Below are positions 34,415-42,907 of a stretch of 64,000 bases of DNA, one piece after another. The position numbers and the translations under genes are program-made. The stretch's first letter is position 1. Every line of letters starts with the position of its first letter. Under the pieces are notes generated by a model, which was given only the letters and a program-made list of their open reading frames with translations, did no database searches and was not told where the DNA came from. Source of the DNA: a virus; the IMG/VR virus record IMGVR_UViG_3300008259_000014, positions 38,311 through 102,310 of that record; one strand, given 5' to 3'.

Positions 34415-35042
34415 GCTGCTCCTTGTATCTGTGTATATTACAAGCCCAGTATCTTGCTTTTGTCTTTGGTCCAGGGCTATCGCAATTATGTCTTGCTAAA
34501 AATGATTTTCTTCTTTCTGGAGAATTTCCTTTAATTGAAAGGTTTGGATCACCAAATGTTACAGTTTTTACGTTTCCAGTAGATGGATCTTTTACATGAA
34601 CAATAAACTTCTTTCTTCCATAGCCTGGATCTCCCTTGTGGACCCTTCTTGGGCTATTTAGCTTGTGCTTCTTTTTTTCTGCGGCGGTCTTATTCATAAA
34701 ACTTTCTTCGTACAGCTCTAGTGGTATTGGCAGATCCAATGGTACCAAATTGCCATCGACCTCGGCAAATTTTCCTATATCATTTTTTAAAAACCATGCG
34801 TCGTTCTCGGAAACCGAGAGAGAACCTTCCTTCCAAAGACCCCTTGACTCATTAAATAGGTTGTAGAAGGCTTTTGAATAAATCCTGAAAATATTGTTGC
34901 CAAGTGGGATGCCAAGATTTATATGATATTGTAGCTCAGGTGAACACGGTACGGCGGATGCAATCTTTGGTGGTAAATTATCTAAACTTGTAGCTACTTT
35001 TAATATTCCAACAATAGCTTTGCTTCTTTTTACTGATTCCAT
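34386..35042 (-). CDS. Conserved large-phage protein, probably virion
   Basis: 218 residues. The C-terminus (KKFIVHVKDP, then TFGDPNLSIKGNSPERRKSF, ARHNCDSPGPKTKARYWAC) is a conserved element seen in proteins of large phages and giant viruses, with an invariant Arg/His/Cys pattern. The N-terminus is not recognised. Function unknown; structural or head-associated is a guess. Confidence 0.6.
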   Translation of the reverse strand: MESVKRSKAIVGILKVATSLDNLPPKIASAVPCSPELQYHINLGIPLGNNIFRIYSKAFYNLFNESRGLWKEGSLSVSENDAWFLKNDIGKFAEVDGNLVPLDLPIPLELYEESFMNKTAAEKKKHKLNSPRRVHKGDPGYGRKKFIVHVKDPSTGNVKTVTFGDPNLSIKGNSPERRKSFLARHNCDSPGPKTKARYWACNIHRYKEQLGLSFEGRW

Positions 35043-35043
35043 C

Positions 35044-35844
35044 TTATTCTCCTAATATTGTCTTTCTATATTGATTAAAATTAGCAGTTGTCCATCTCAC
35101 TGCTTCTTTAAATGTTGTAAACTTTTTAATATCAAAATTTCCAATTTTAATATAATCATCCCACTTGCTTTTTATTAATGGTATAATGTCTCTTGCTGTA
35201 TTTCCAATAAAGATAACTTGCTCCTCGTTATCTCCGTAGTGCGTAACTAATATTCCGTTTGCTTTAAATAACACTGCCTCTTCGCCGTATTTTTTACCAG
35301 TAAGGTTTTTTGTGTCTGTTGCCAAAAATGCAAAATTATAACCTTCTCCACTAGACCTTGCTGATTCTGATTCAAATCTCGTGTAAGCAATTCTAGAGGG
35401 ATCTGGGGCGCCATATTTGAAGCCCTCTTCTGCAATGCTGTTTGCATAATCAGTAAAGTGAACTAACCACTCATCTTTTACTATTCTGTTGAATGATAGA
35501 ACAGTCCATGGGGGAAGATCAGTGGATTGCATTTTTTCCCAATAATGTGATTTATAATATTCTTTGTAATACTCTTTATAATCACCTATTTCAATGTCCC
35601 AGTAATCGTTATCAATATCACTTTGATTTAAATAATCATTATTTTTTAGCCATTTAAAAAAAATAAAAATGTCTGCATTTGCAACATCTTCGCCACGAGT
35701 ATAGTCTTGGTCTTCTGATCTGCTATCTTCAATAAGATTTTTTACAATAACCATATCATTTGTTAAATATGATTTTTTTAAAATCATAGCTTCTTTTTTA
35801 AAAGAATTTTTAATTAAAAAATTAAATAATAATTTAAGCTTCAT
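35044..35844 (-). CDS. ADP-ribosyltransferase-like protein
   Basis: 266 residues. WLVHFTDYANSIAEEGFKYG followed by a Tyr/Phe region, FAFLATDT, and NEEQVIFIG resembles the H-(F/Y)-[EQ] arrangement of ADP-ribosyltransferase folds (H near residue 150; acidic EEQ late). The first 100 residues are a basic then acidic region. Start ATG 35844 follows the preceding stop by one base. Could modify host proteins using NAD+, or bind nucleotide only. Needs a structural comparison to confirm. Confidence 0.4.
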   Translation of the reverse strand: MKLKLLFNFLIKNSFKKEAMILKKSYLTNDMVIVKNLIEDSRSEDQDYTRGEDVANADIFIFFKWLKNNDYLNQSDIDNDYWDIEIGDYKEYYKEYYKSHYWEKMQSTDLPPWTVLSFNRIVKDEWLVHFTDYANSIAEEGFKYGAPDPSRIAYTRFESESARSSGEGYNFAFLATDTKNLTGKKYGEEAVLFKANGILVTHYGDNEEQVIFIGNTARDIIPLIKSKWDDYIKIGNFDIKKFTTFKEAVRWTTANFNQYRKTILGE

Positions 35845-35845
35845 A

Positions 35846-36313
35846 TTAAAACCATCTAACCTTTTCAAATTGCCACATACCATTAAAAAAGTTTTCAATA
35901 GTATCTATATCTGATTGATCTATTTTTCCATTGCTAGCAACTATAAGTTTGTCGTTACCAACGGGAGGCGCCTTGTCTGCTTTTTCATTCCAAATCTTTT
36001 TATCATCTTTTATCTTAACTATTCCAATGATATTTAAATTCTTCGTATCTCTATTGGATGGCGGCAAGATAATATCCCAGCCCATGTTATCTGCTGGATT
36101 TATCCATTCAGAAAGCTCTCCATAGTCAAATGGCAGCTCTCTTTTTTTATCTCCAAATCCTTTTTTAGATCCCATTGGGCTATCTAGAAAAACATCTGGT
36201 GTTTTATTTTCCTTTAAAAGCTTTGCAACTTCTTTATATGTTTTTACAGCTTTTGCTTTTTCTTTTGCCAATTTAAAAAATCTCCTTAATTGATTAAGTC
36301 TATTGTTATTCAT
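35846..36313 (-). CDS. Inorganic pyrophosphatase-like protein
   Basis: 155 residues. ELPFDYGELSEWINPADNMG, then WDIILPPSN, IIGIVKIKDDKK and GNDKLIVASNG parallel the strand order and Asp/Lys positions of family I pyrophosphatases, though several canonical Asp residues are not clear. A distant relative that binds phosphates is the safest reading. Precedes the ART-like gene and overlaps the metallopeptidase-like gene by eight bases. Confidence 0.45.
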   Translation of the reverse strand: MNNNRLNQLRRFFKLAKEKAKAVKTYKEVAKLLKENKTPDVFLDSPMGSKKGFGDKKRELPFDYGELSEWINPADNMGWDIILPPSNRDTKNLNIIGIVKIKDDKKIWNEKADKAPPVGNDKLIVASNGKIDQSDIDTIENFFNGMWQFEKVRWF

Positions 36314-37394
36314 CTTGAAGTAATCCAGGGTTTTCTTCTATGAATAGGCTTGAATAATATCCTATGCATTCTTCATAAACTTCATTAAATTTTTGTTCAA
36401 TTTCTGGCATTGAGTTATCAACATCTTTCAGGAACTTTATAAGTGCTTTTTCTTTTTCATTTGTTAGAAATGACTCATTATTTTTAAAGCTAAAAGTTTT
36501 CCATAATTTTTTTGCAGTAGGAATTAATGATACTGCATTGGTATCAAATGCCTCATTAATTATAGCTTTTGCAAAAGTTAGCTTATCTTCAATAAGTAGA
36601 TCTTTATCTCTATCGCCTTCTTTAGACTCTGCCTCTATTAAATCTATCATAGAGTCTCTACTATCTGGACTGAGAGGCATTTCAATTCCATATCTTGATT
36701 TTAAGATATAATCCAATTGCTCCCAATCAACTGTTTTTTTCCCAGAAAAATCTTTATTATACACACTGTCGATAGAGCTTACAAGTACTTCTTCAATTAT
36801 ATCTAAGAAGTTATAGTCACCCATAATAAATCCTTTTTCAGTAAATTTTTTATATGCAACAGGGTGTGTTATTGCGTGATGCATTTCATGCAGCAAATCT
36901 TGCATAAATCTTGTTACGTTTGCACCATCTTCATAATAACTTTCCCAGTCAGCTCTTCCAAAAATTTTACTTATGCTTACGCTTGTCCATTCTATTATTT
37001 CTGGAAACTCAGAAAAGTTAATATTAAAAATATTTAAAATAAAAGGAACATAAAATTTATATATAAAGTCATCTCTAAAATAATGTGCTATATCATATGT
37101 TTTCCTTTCTGAAAAATCATATACCATTTTTTTTAGCTTATTATTTGATATAGATTTTGAAATATTGTAATTATTTAATATGTGATTAAGAAATTTGTTT
37201 CCAAAGATCCTAGACGGATTGCCATCAAAATCTCTTGGAAATGCTTGCTTCATTCTTTTATTAATATTATTGATAATATCATAAGTATTCTTGGTAAGAT
37301 TTTCTTGCCTCACCATTCTATGGACTTCTTTGGCTTCTTTTAAAAATAAATTTTTATTCAAAAAAATTTCTAATTCCTGTAATCTTGTTTGCAT
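36306..37394 (-). CDS. Putative HExxH metallopeptidase
   Basis: 362 residues. LLHEMHHAITHP near 175-186 is a zinc-binding HExxH motif, with EEVLVSS about 30 residues later as a candidate third ligand. The rest is helical. No signal peptide. It lies beside the M23 lysin gene but on the opposite strand. May process virion or host proteins. Confidence 0.55.
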   Translation of the reverse strand: MQTRLQELEIFLNKNLFLKEAKEVHRMVRQENLTKNTYDIINNINKRMKQAFPRDFDGNPSRIFGNKFLNHILNNYNISKSISNNKLKKMVYDFSERKTYDIAHYFRDDFIYKFYVPFILNIFNINFSEFPEIIEWTSVSISKIFGRADWESYYEDGANVTRFMQDLLHEMHHAITHPVAYKKFTEKGFIMGDYNFLDIIEEVLVSSIDSVYNKDFSGKKTVDWEQLDYILKSRYGIEMPLSPDSRDSMIDLIEAESKEGDRDKDLLIEDKLTFAKAIINEAFDTNAVSLIPTAKKLWKTFSFKNNESFLTNEKEKALIKFLKDVDNSMPEIEQKFNEVYEECIGYYSSLFIEENPGLLQDE

Positions 37395-37421
37395 AAAAAA
37401 CCTCGTGCTTTCTGAAAATTA

Positions 37422-37465
37422 ACAAATCCAAAGTTTTTGCACGGCGGCGGCTAAGTTGAATTTGT
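37422..37465 (+). ncRNA. Structured leader motif, copy A
   Basis: An outer stem ACAAAT/ATTTGT (37422-37427 with 37460-37465) encloses CAAAGTTTTTG and CACGGC...CTAAGTT. The same inner sequence recurs on the minus strand at 57010-57043 inside a different outer stem (GCGGG/CCCGC). Each copy is upstream of a gene on the same strand, here the M23 lysin. Probably a cis-acting RNA; function unknown. Confidence 0.45.
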
Positions 37466-37551
37466 CATTCATAGTAATATCTTTTCAATATTATTGTAAT
37501 ACAAAACGCATATTTATTAATAGTTGCCATATTATATATTAGGATTATAAA

Positions 37552-38904
37552 ATGAAAAAAGCATTAAACTTGTTAAAAAATGCATTAAAAAAGATTGCAA
37601 AAAAAGAAGCAGTAAATGAAGTTGAAGACCTTATTAATGATTTTTTAAACGAAGCAGATATATCAGAGTTGATAAGCTCCAATAATGCTGACTGGGCAGA
37701 TGGAGAACAAGCTCCATCTTACTTAAGAAAAAAAGCAAATATGATCTTAGTCATTAATGACTGGGAAGATCTAGAAGATAAATTTGGACAAAATGGCGTA
37801 GAGTTAAAAAAACTTTGGGAGATTTTTGCACAATCTGATTCTAGCGGCGAATATAGCAAAGATGTCAGTTCATTTATTAAATTTTATAGAAATAAAGAAA
37901 ATGCATCTGGAAATAACAGCGCTATGTATGACAGTTTAAAACTATTAATGAAAAAACCAGAAGTTGCAAAAGAAGAACCGAAGAGTATCGAAGAAAAAGA
38001 AATGATTACTGAAGTTGGTCACCAGCCTAGCGTCCCTTACTCTTATAGCGAAGGGTCAAGCGAAGACATGTATGCCAAAATATTAGAAGGTATATCTGCT
38101 CCAGTAACTAAAAATAATATTGATTTTATGAAAGCGTGGAGAAGAGCAGAGGGAGGTAGAGCCTCATTTAATCCATTTAATACAACTCAAAAATGGAGCA
38201 ATAGTACTAACTATAACTCTGTAGGCGTTAAAAACTACGCAACAAGAGAAGACGGAATTGGTGCCACAGTAAAGACTCTTTTAAATGGAAGGTATAACGA
38301 TATAGTTAATTCGCTACAGAGGGATAACCCTCCTCATACTACCGCTGAATCAAAAAGCCTATATACTTGGGGGACCGGAGGAGGCGTTTTAAGAGTTCTT
38401 GGTCGCAGAGGCACTGTCATGGGCGAGGGATCTATTCCAAAGCCTTCAAAGGGCATCCTAGGGCTTGCAAAGCATATCCTAGGAGGTCGTGGCATAGACT
38501 GGTTTCCCAATGGCTATTCTAATGGGCCAGCGAACCACAAATCAAGATCTAGAGGCAATTGGCAATCAGATAATGCATGGGATCTTGGCGCTCCAGAAGG
38601 CACTCCAGTTTACTCAATTACAAGCGGAACAGTTACAAAGGTAAAACAAGCAACACCATCTAAAGATGGGAAGGTTTACGGAATAAGTGTAACAGTAGAT
38701 GGTGGCAAAGTCTATCCAAATGTATTTTACACACATCTTGGAAGCTCATCGGTTTCTATAGGTGACAAGATTGAATTTGGACAGCTAATAGGAACAATTG
38801 GAGCCTCTTCTGATCCAAAAATGCCAAGGCATGTTCACATAGGCTTGGATTCAGGACATATAAGTAGTCTTGTTTCAGAATCAGGAGAGATAAAAATGGC
38901 ATAA
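37552..38904 (+). CDS. M23 peptidase lysin with transglycosylase-like region
   Basis: 450 residues. The C-terminus is an M23 endopeptidase: DNAWDLGAPEGTPVYSITSG, YGISVTVDGG, FYTHLGS, and RHVHIGL with the HxH zinc motif. The middle (WRRAEGGRASFNPFNTTQKW, then ATREDGIGATVKTL) looks like a glycan-cutting domain. The N-terminus is a charged helix. Such proteins cut peptidoglycan during entry or lysis. Single plus-strand gene, bounded by a strong bidirectional terminator. Confidence 0.8.
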   Translation: MKKALNLLKNALKKIAKKEAVNEVEDLINDFLNEADISELISSNNADWADGEQAPSYLRKKANMILVINDWEDLEDKFGQNGVELKKLWEIFAQSDSSGEYSKDVSSFIKFYRNKENASGNNSAMYDSLKLLMKKPEVAKEEPKSIEEKEMITEVGHQPSVPYSYSEGSSEDMYAKILEGISAPVTKNNIDFMKAWRRAEGGRASFNPFNTTQKWSNSTNYNSVGVKNYATREDGIGATVKTLLNGRYNDIVNSLQRDNPPHTTAESKSLYTWGTGGGVLRVLGRRGTVMGEGSIPKPSKGILGLAKHILGGRGIDWFPNGYSNGPANHKSRSRGNWQSDNAWDLGAPEGTPVYSITSGTVTKVKQATPSKDGKVYGISVTVDGGKVYPNVFYTHLGSSSVSIGDKIEFGQLIGTIGASSDPKMPRHVHIGLDSGHISSLVSESGEIKMA

Positions 38905-38937
38905 AAAAAGGGAGATGCAAAAGCATCTCCCTTTTTA
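38903..38937. terminator. Bidirectional terminator
   Basis: GGGAGATGC/GCATCTCCC stem with A- and T-tracts on both sides between converging genes. Confidence 0.9.
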
Positions 38938-39870
38938 TCATTCAGATTGCCAAGGACCATCCCAAGAATAGATAGGCTCTGCAATTTTTTCGTGTCTTTC
39001 TTCAATTAGATCTCTTACTGCTTTTGCCCTAGGATTGACTGAATCAGGTTTATCCTGTGCAAAAGATAGGTTTGAATCATTTGGATAAAAGAATGCGTCA
39101 AACCCCATTCCATCGCCTCCCTTTTCCTTAATCATGCCTTCAGTCATTCCATGATAAATAAAAACTTTACCATTCAGCAGAATACCAATATAAACATGAA
39201 ACTGCGCTTTCTTTCCAATATATGGAGTTAGATTATTCTTAAGCCACTTAACATTAGCTCCAACATCTTCTCCGTCAATATCCAGAGAGGTATCCTCTAC
39301 TAGGACAGATTCGCCACAGAAGGTGGCCTTATACCTGATGATAGTTTCCTTGTCTGCGTCAGGCTCTACCACATCAATTTTGGTTCGCTCAAGTCCAGTA
39401 AGTCCAAACTTTACAAACTCGGCAAGCTTTTCATCATTAGAGGTATTAATCTTCATATTATCCTTGTTCTGTTGAGTTGCAATGGTTGCAGCATTTTGCA
39501 TGAAAGTAGAAAAAGAGACAAAATTATTTTGAACAGTAATGATATGATTAAAATGATTTAGGACATAATCTTTAACCCAATCGCGTGTTACATAATTTGT
39601 AACTTGAGCATATCGTACAACGCCCCTTGATGATGGCTGTGCGCAAAGACTAGTTCCAGAAATAATATTATTAATCATGTAATCAATACATTCATCATGA
39701 GTCGATCCCTTAACAGGAATTCCATAGCAGGCCCAAGAATAATACCAAATCCAAGATTGTGGATTTGTATTTGAATATTTACTTTTAGCACTTTTTATAT
39801 CTGCGATAATCTGATTAGCCTGAGCTGGATGGTCCGTAATGGCATTGTGATATGAAATATCTCTTCTCAT
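38938..39870 (-). CDS. Ham1/ITPase-like protein with N-terminal extension
   Basis: 310 residues. The C-terminus (YIGILLNGKVFIYHGMTEGM, GGDGMGFDAFFYPNDS, LSFAQDKPDSVNPRAKAVRD) follows the RdgB/Ham1 order: product-strand, G-x-GFGYD-like loop and SHR-like N-P-R-A region. This family removes ITP, dITP and XTP. The first 140 residues are an extension of unknown role. Fits with the purA/purB genes. The catalytic Glu/Asp region near the middle is only partly recognisable. Confidence 0.6.
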   Translation of the reverse strand: MRRDISYHNAITDHPAQANQIIADIKSAKSKYSNTNPQSWIWYYSWACYGIPVKGSTHDECIDYMINNIISGTSLCAQPSSRGVVRYAQVTNYVTRDWVKDYVLNHFNHIITVQNNFVSFSTFMQNAATIATQQNKDNMKINTSNDEKLAEFVKFGLTGLERTKIDVVEPDADKETIIRYKATFCGESVLVEDTSLDIDGEDVGANVKWLKNNLTPYIGKKAQFHVYIGILLNGKVFIYHGMTEGMIKEKGGDGMGFDAFFYPNDSNLSFAQDKPDSVNPRAKAVRDLIEERHEKIAEPIYSWDGPWQSE

Positions 39871-40028
39871 TATATCTCACTAATTAAATTTTGAGGCTGC
39901 TGTATTGGTTCAATGCCAAAATAATTGCAGAGAAAAATAAATGCAAAAAGTGTAATTGCTGCAACTATTGTATAAAATATATACAGATTTCTATTTTTTT
40001 GATTGTAGATCAAAATACTTCCAAACAA
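39870..40028 (-). CDS. Possible small membrane protein
   Basis: About 52 codons from TTG 40028: one strongly hydrophobic segment (IFYTIVAAITLFAFIFLCNYF) flanked by Lys/Arg and a short polar tail. The stop overlaps the downstream ATG as TAATG, which supports translation, but no good ribosome site is visible and the frame begins right after a terminator. Too short to be sure. Confidence 0.35.
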   Translation of the reverse strand: MFGSILIYNQKNRNLYIFYTIVAAITLFAFIFLCNYFGIEPIQQPQNLISEI

Positions 40029-40058
40029 AAAAGGAGATACCAAAGTATCTCCTTTTTA
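40025..40058 (-). terminator. Intrinsic terminator
   Basis: AAGGAGATAC/GTATCTCCTT stem with T-tract on the minus strand, following the lipoprotein gene at 40063. Confidence 0.85.
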
Positions 40059-40062
40059 TTTA

Positions 40063-40461
40063 TCACTGAGCGATGGTAGGTAGTGGATAGGGAACTGAAG
40101 TAGTTGGCTGACACATCTTATCAGACATTGCATCCTCAGTTGTCTGGAAGTGCTTTGAGTCAATGCAGCCTTTGCCAGCAGACCAAGTGGAGCACTTAAT
40201 TGTTACCTTGGTCTTGGAGTCTAGATCTACAAGTTCCATGGTAGCCCATCCGTCACCCTGTGGACACTCAGGAGTTTGGCTTGAGTCACCACGAGCCATG
40301 ATGTCATATGTGCTAAACATGGTATTGGAGGCTCGCCATAGCTTTGCATTATACAAAGCATTGTCACGGGCAGTTTTAAGAGCCATATCTAGCTCTTGTG
40401 GACCTACAACTGGAGTGCTGCCACAGGCAACTAGAGCAACTAGAAGAGATAGAGTGCGCAT
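40063..40461 (-). CDS. Predicted lipoprotein
   Basis: 132 residues starting MRTLSLLVALVACGS: a short hydrophobic signal and a lipobox LVAC at 10-13, so a lipid-anchored envelope protein is likely. Several later Cys residues could form disulfides. Could be a superinfection-exclusion or host-surface factor; function unknown. AAGGAATAAATAA precedes the ATG. Confidence 0.65.
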   Translation of the reverse strand: MRTLSLLVALVACGSTPVVGPQELDMALKTARDNALYNAKLWRASNTMFSTYDIMARGDSSQTPECPQGDGWATMELVDLDSKTKVTIKCSTWSAGKGCIDSKHFQTTEDAMSDKMCQPTTSVPYPLPTIAQ

Positions 40462-40489
40462 TTATTTATTCCTTATTTTTTATTTCTTA

Positions 40490-40900
40490 TCAGCTCTGGG
40501 AGTCGGTGAGGCTGACATAAATACCAGTCTCATCGCAAAGAGAAAGCTCGATATCATTGTCAGCGATTGCGCGAGTTCCTTCTGGCTGATTGCGACCATA
40601 GAATGAGCGAATCTGAGTCTGAGCATTGTTAACTAGAGTGCGAACAGCCTCAGTAACAACAACTCCAAACTTCTGATCTTCTGGGGACCAGCTTACAGTC
40701 TCAGTAAGAGGTCGTCGGTTAAGCCGACCGGAAGCAATCTCTCGACCAAGAGAGCGGTCAAAGCGATCATTATTGTGGCAGAAGCTAACACCATACTTGA
40801 TAGTAATCTCGCCATTAGACGACTCAGTTGCGCGGTAAGCTACAACGGCGGGATTACGGCGACGTGGTACTTGGACAAAGACAAAGCGAGTATCGTTCAT
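40490..40900 (-). CDS. Unknown 136-residue protein
   Basis: Starts MNDTRFVFVQVPRRRNP with AGAGGAA eight bases upstream of ATG 40900. An in-frame start at 41023, also with AGGA upstream, would add a hydrophobic 41-residue N-terminus resembling a membrane anchor. The coding DNA is richer in G+C than the neighbours. No motif recognised. It is the first gene after the promoter at 41057-41084. Confidence 0.55.
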   Translation of the reverse strand: MNDTRFVFVQVPRRRNPAVVAYRATESSNGEITIKYGVSFCHNNDRFDRSLGREIASGRLNRRPLTETVSWSPEDQKFGVVVTEAVRTLVNNAQTQIRSFYGRNQPEGTRAIADNDIELSLCDETGIYVSLTDSQS

Positions 40901-41040
40901 TTTAACATTCCTCTTAGTTACTACGTTTTGGGCAGATTCCAACACAATTGCTGGAATCTTATTAGTTGAAAACAAGCTAAGAATACAGTAATAAATGTAT
41001 TCAAGCTGAAACATTAGCATCATTTATTTTCCTGTTCCGG

Positions 41041-41084
41041 TTTCTACCGGCACCCTATTATACGGGGAAAATTTTTCGGATCAC
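41041..41084 (-). promoter_or_regulatory. Promoter GTGATCC-15-TATAAT plus leader hairpin
   Basis: A-tract, GTGATCC (41078-41084), 15 bases, TATAAT (41057-41062), then a CCGGT/ACCGG hairpin before the ribosome site of the 40490 gene. Confidence 0.65.
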
Positions 41085-41105
41085 ATTTTTTCTTATGCAG
41101 CTTAG

Positions 41106-41594
41106 CTAGGGAGTTTTGGTTCCAAAGGCGGCCATCATAACCTCCTTATTAATCTTATCTGATTCAATACGGTGAATTCTCTTTCTTAGCTCAGAAGAGG
41201 AGAAGTCATGCCTTCTTGAATTGTAAACAACTTCAATCATTCTTTCTTCACAGATATGCTTTCCTGTAAACTCTTTTCCAATATACTCATCGCCAAGAAA
41301 TCTCTTGTGTATTGGAAGAATTTGAAGCAAATCTTGTAAATCTTTCTCAGAAGAGTAGACGATAATTTCATCAATCCACTTGCAAGACTTTAGCTGAATT
41401 TGTCGCTCAACTATTGATTGCACTGGTGAATTTTTATTATCTCTATCTATAGACGGATCTACTTGAAGTCCAACAATCAAGTAATCGCATTGTAGTTTGC
41501 ACTCTTCTAACATTAATACATGCCCAGCATGTAGAAGGTCAAATGTTGAGCATGTAAACCCAACAACTCCAATATCATTTATTGGTCTTAACAT
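41106..41594 (-). CDS. Cytidylyltransferase-like nucleotidyltransferase
   Basis: 162 residues starting MLRPINDIGVVGFTCSTFDL. GFTCSTFDLLHAGHVLML is the CTP-binding motif of TagD-type glycerol-3-phosphate cytidylyltransferases (HxGH), and the C-terminal SSSELRKRIHR corresponds to the ISTS-type motif. GGGAG precedes ATG 41594. May make a CDP-activated precursor for modification of phage or host surface molecules; substrate unknown. Confidence 0.75.
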   Translation of the reverse strand: MLRPINDIGVVGFTCSTFDLLHAGHVLMLEECKLQCDYLIVGLQVDPSIDRDNKNSPVQSIVERQIQLKSCKWIDEIIVYSSEKDLQDLLQILPIHKRFLGDEYIGKEFTGKHICEERMIEVVYNSRRHDFSSSELRKRIHRIESDKINKEVMMAAFGTKTP

Positions 41595-41820
41595 ATTTTT
41601 CTCCCGATGATTCTTTTTTCTTATCAGCATCATCCCATGTATGTTTACAATAAGGGCATTTGCTAATATTTATTGTATCATTATTATACTGATCATAATA
41701 ATTGATTATAGTTTTTCCAGAATAAAGCCCATCATAAATAGATGGGGAGTAAGCAAATGGGCGTGGCTTTGGTGACACGTTTCCACCACACTTTGGACAA
41801 TATTCTTTTTCAGACTTCAT
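41575..41820 (-). CDS. Zinc-ribbon protein
   Basis: 81 residues with CPKCGG and CPYC pairs separated by about 45 residues: a zinc ribbon. ATG 41820 has GAGGGG upstream. It overlaps the cytidylyltransferase start by 20 bases. Function unknown. Confidence 0.6.
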   Translation of the reverse strand: MKSEKEYCPKCGGNVSPKPRPFAYSPSIYDGLYSGKTIINYYDQYNNDTINISKCPYCKHTWDDADKKKESSGEKYVKTNK

Positions 41821-41858
41821 CAAGACCCCTCTTATAAGTATAATTAATTGGAGAATAT

Positions 41859-42692
41859 ATGGCAACAAATTATTATTCAGATGACCTTACAATTCAGGCT
41901 GGCAAGGAAACAAACAAGAAAACTATAAAAATAAAATCAAAATTTGCAGTAACTAGTTATGACGGAGCATCTGAATATATTAAAGTTGATGAATTAGGAA
42001 ATGTAGAAATATCTGGAACTACAACAACTATATTATCTGAGGATGGAAAAGTTTCCCATTCTGATCATTTAGAGGTTGCAGTTCCAGCGCCATTGCTTGA
42101 GCCTCCCTCTGGAGAAAGCATTCTTACTGCAAAGTATGCAGGAACCACTGTTTTATCTATAAGAGGAAAGACAGAAGGTGTTGGAGGAAGATATGCTGAA
42201 ACAAAGCTAGCAGTAAAGGGATCCAAAATTTATCATGCTGTAACATACAGGCCAAATCTTGAATCCTTAGGTGTTGACTTTGGAGTAGACCCTGTAACTG
42301 GTGTTGACTGCATTAAGGTTCTTGGGGCTGCACTTACTGGTTATGTTTATTTGCCAATAGAAGCTCCAAGTGGCTGCATACCAACAAGTTTATATTTTTC
42401 ATGCGCAACATCTCCAACTAGAACTGTTGATATATCTGGAGAAATAGTAAAAGTTGTAGAAAATAAAACAACTGGGCAGATAACCACTTCTCTTGCAGTA
42501 CCAATTACAGAGACTGCTGCTGGACCAGGAAATATCTTTATTGAAAAGGACTTCTCTCAACTTCCAGACTATGAAGCCTACAGGAATTATGATGAAAATA
42601 ATATTGAAATATCATTCTACCTAAAGCTAAATTTTCATCCTTCACACCCAAACTCATTCTTTATTAGATACTGGAAAGTTTCTTGGGTTTAG
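41859..42692 (+). CDS. Probable virion protein
   Basis: 277 residues on the plus strand: beta-rich, Thr/Gly/Ser-rich repeating strands, typical of tail-fibre or decoration proteins. No recognised domain. GGAG precedes the ATG and TATAATTAAT lies about 15-25 bases upstream, as for the chitosanase-like gene. The 3' end overlaps the minus-strand 42664 gene. Confidence 0.55.
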   Translation: MATNYYSDDLTIQAGKETNKKTIKIKSKFAVTSYDGASEYIKVDELGNVEISGTTTTILSEDGKVSHSDHLEVAVPAPLLEPPSGESILTAKYAGTTVLSIRGKTEGVGGRYAETKLAVKGSKIYHAVTYRPNLESLGVDFGVDPVTGVDCIKVLGAALTGYVYLPIEAPSGCIPTSLYFSCATSPTRTVDISGEIVKVVENKTTGQITTSLAVPITETAAGPGNIFIEKDFSQLPDYEAYRNYDENNIEISFYLKLNFHPSHPNSFFIRYWKVSWV

Positions 42693-42903
42693 AAGAATTT
42701 CTCTCAATGATGAACTCGCCTGGCAATACAATTTCGTGTCTACCAGGCATTATTGCAACCATCATAAAATTTACATTATCATCAAAATGAGGAAATTTGG
42801 CTTTGGCAGCAGAGAAGGCCTTAACTCTTTCGTGAGGGCCTTCAAAAGTAGCTGCTTCAAATGTACAAGATTTGAGATTTAAAATTAAAATTGTATAAAG
42901 CAT
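42664..42903 (-). CDS. Small unknown protein
   Basis: 79 residues; AAAGGTAATATA precedes the ATG. Its last 29 bases overlap the converging virion-like gene. No motif. Confidence 0.5.
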   Translation of the reverse strand: MLYTILILNLKSCTFEAATFEGPHERVKAFSAAKAKFPHFDDNVNFMMVAIMPGRHEIVLPGEFIIERNSSKPKKLSSI

Positions 42904-42907
42904 TATA

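Noticed and set aside
40490-41023. Long start at 41023 for the 40490 gene
   Set aside because: Both starts have a ribosome-like site. The shorter one gives a compact soluble protein, but the longer one with a hydrophobic N-terminus cannot be excluded.
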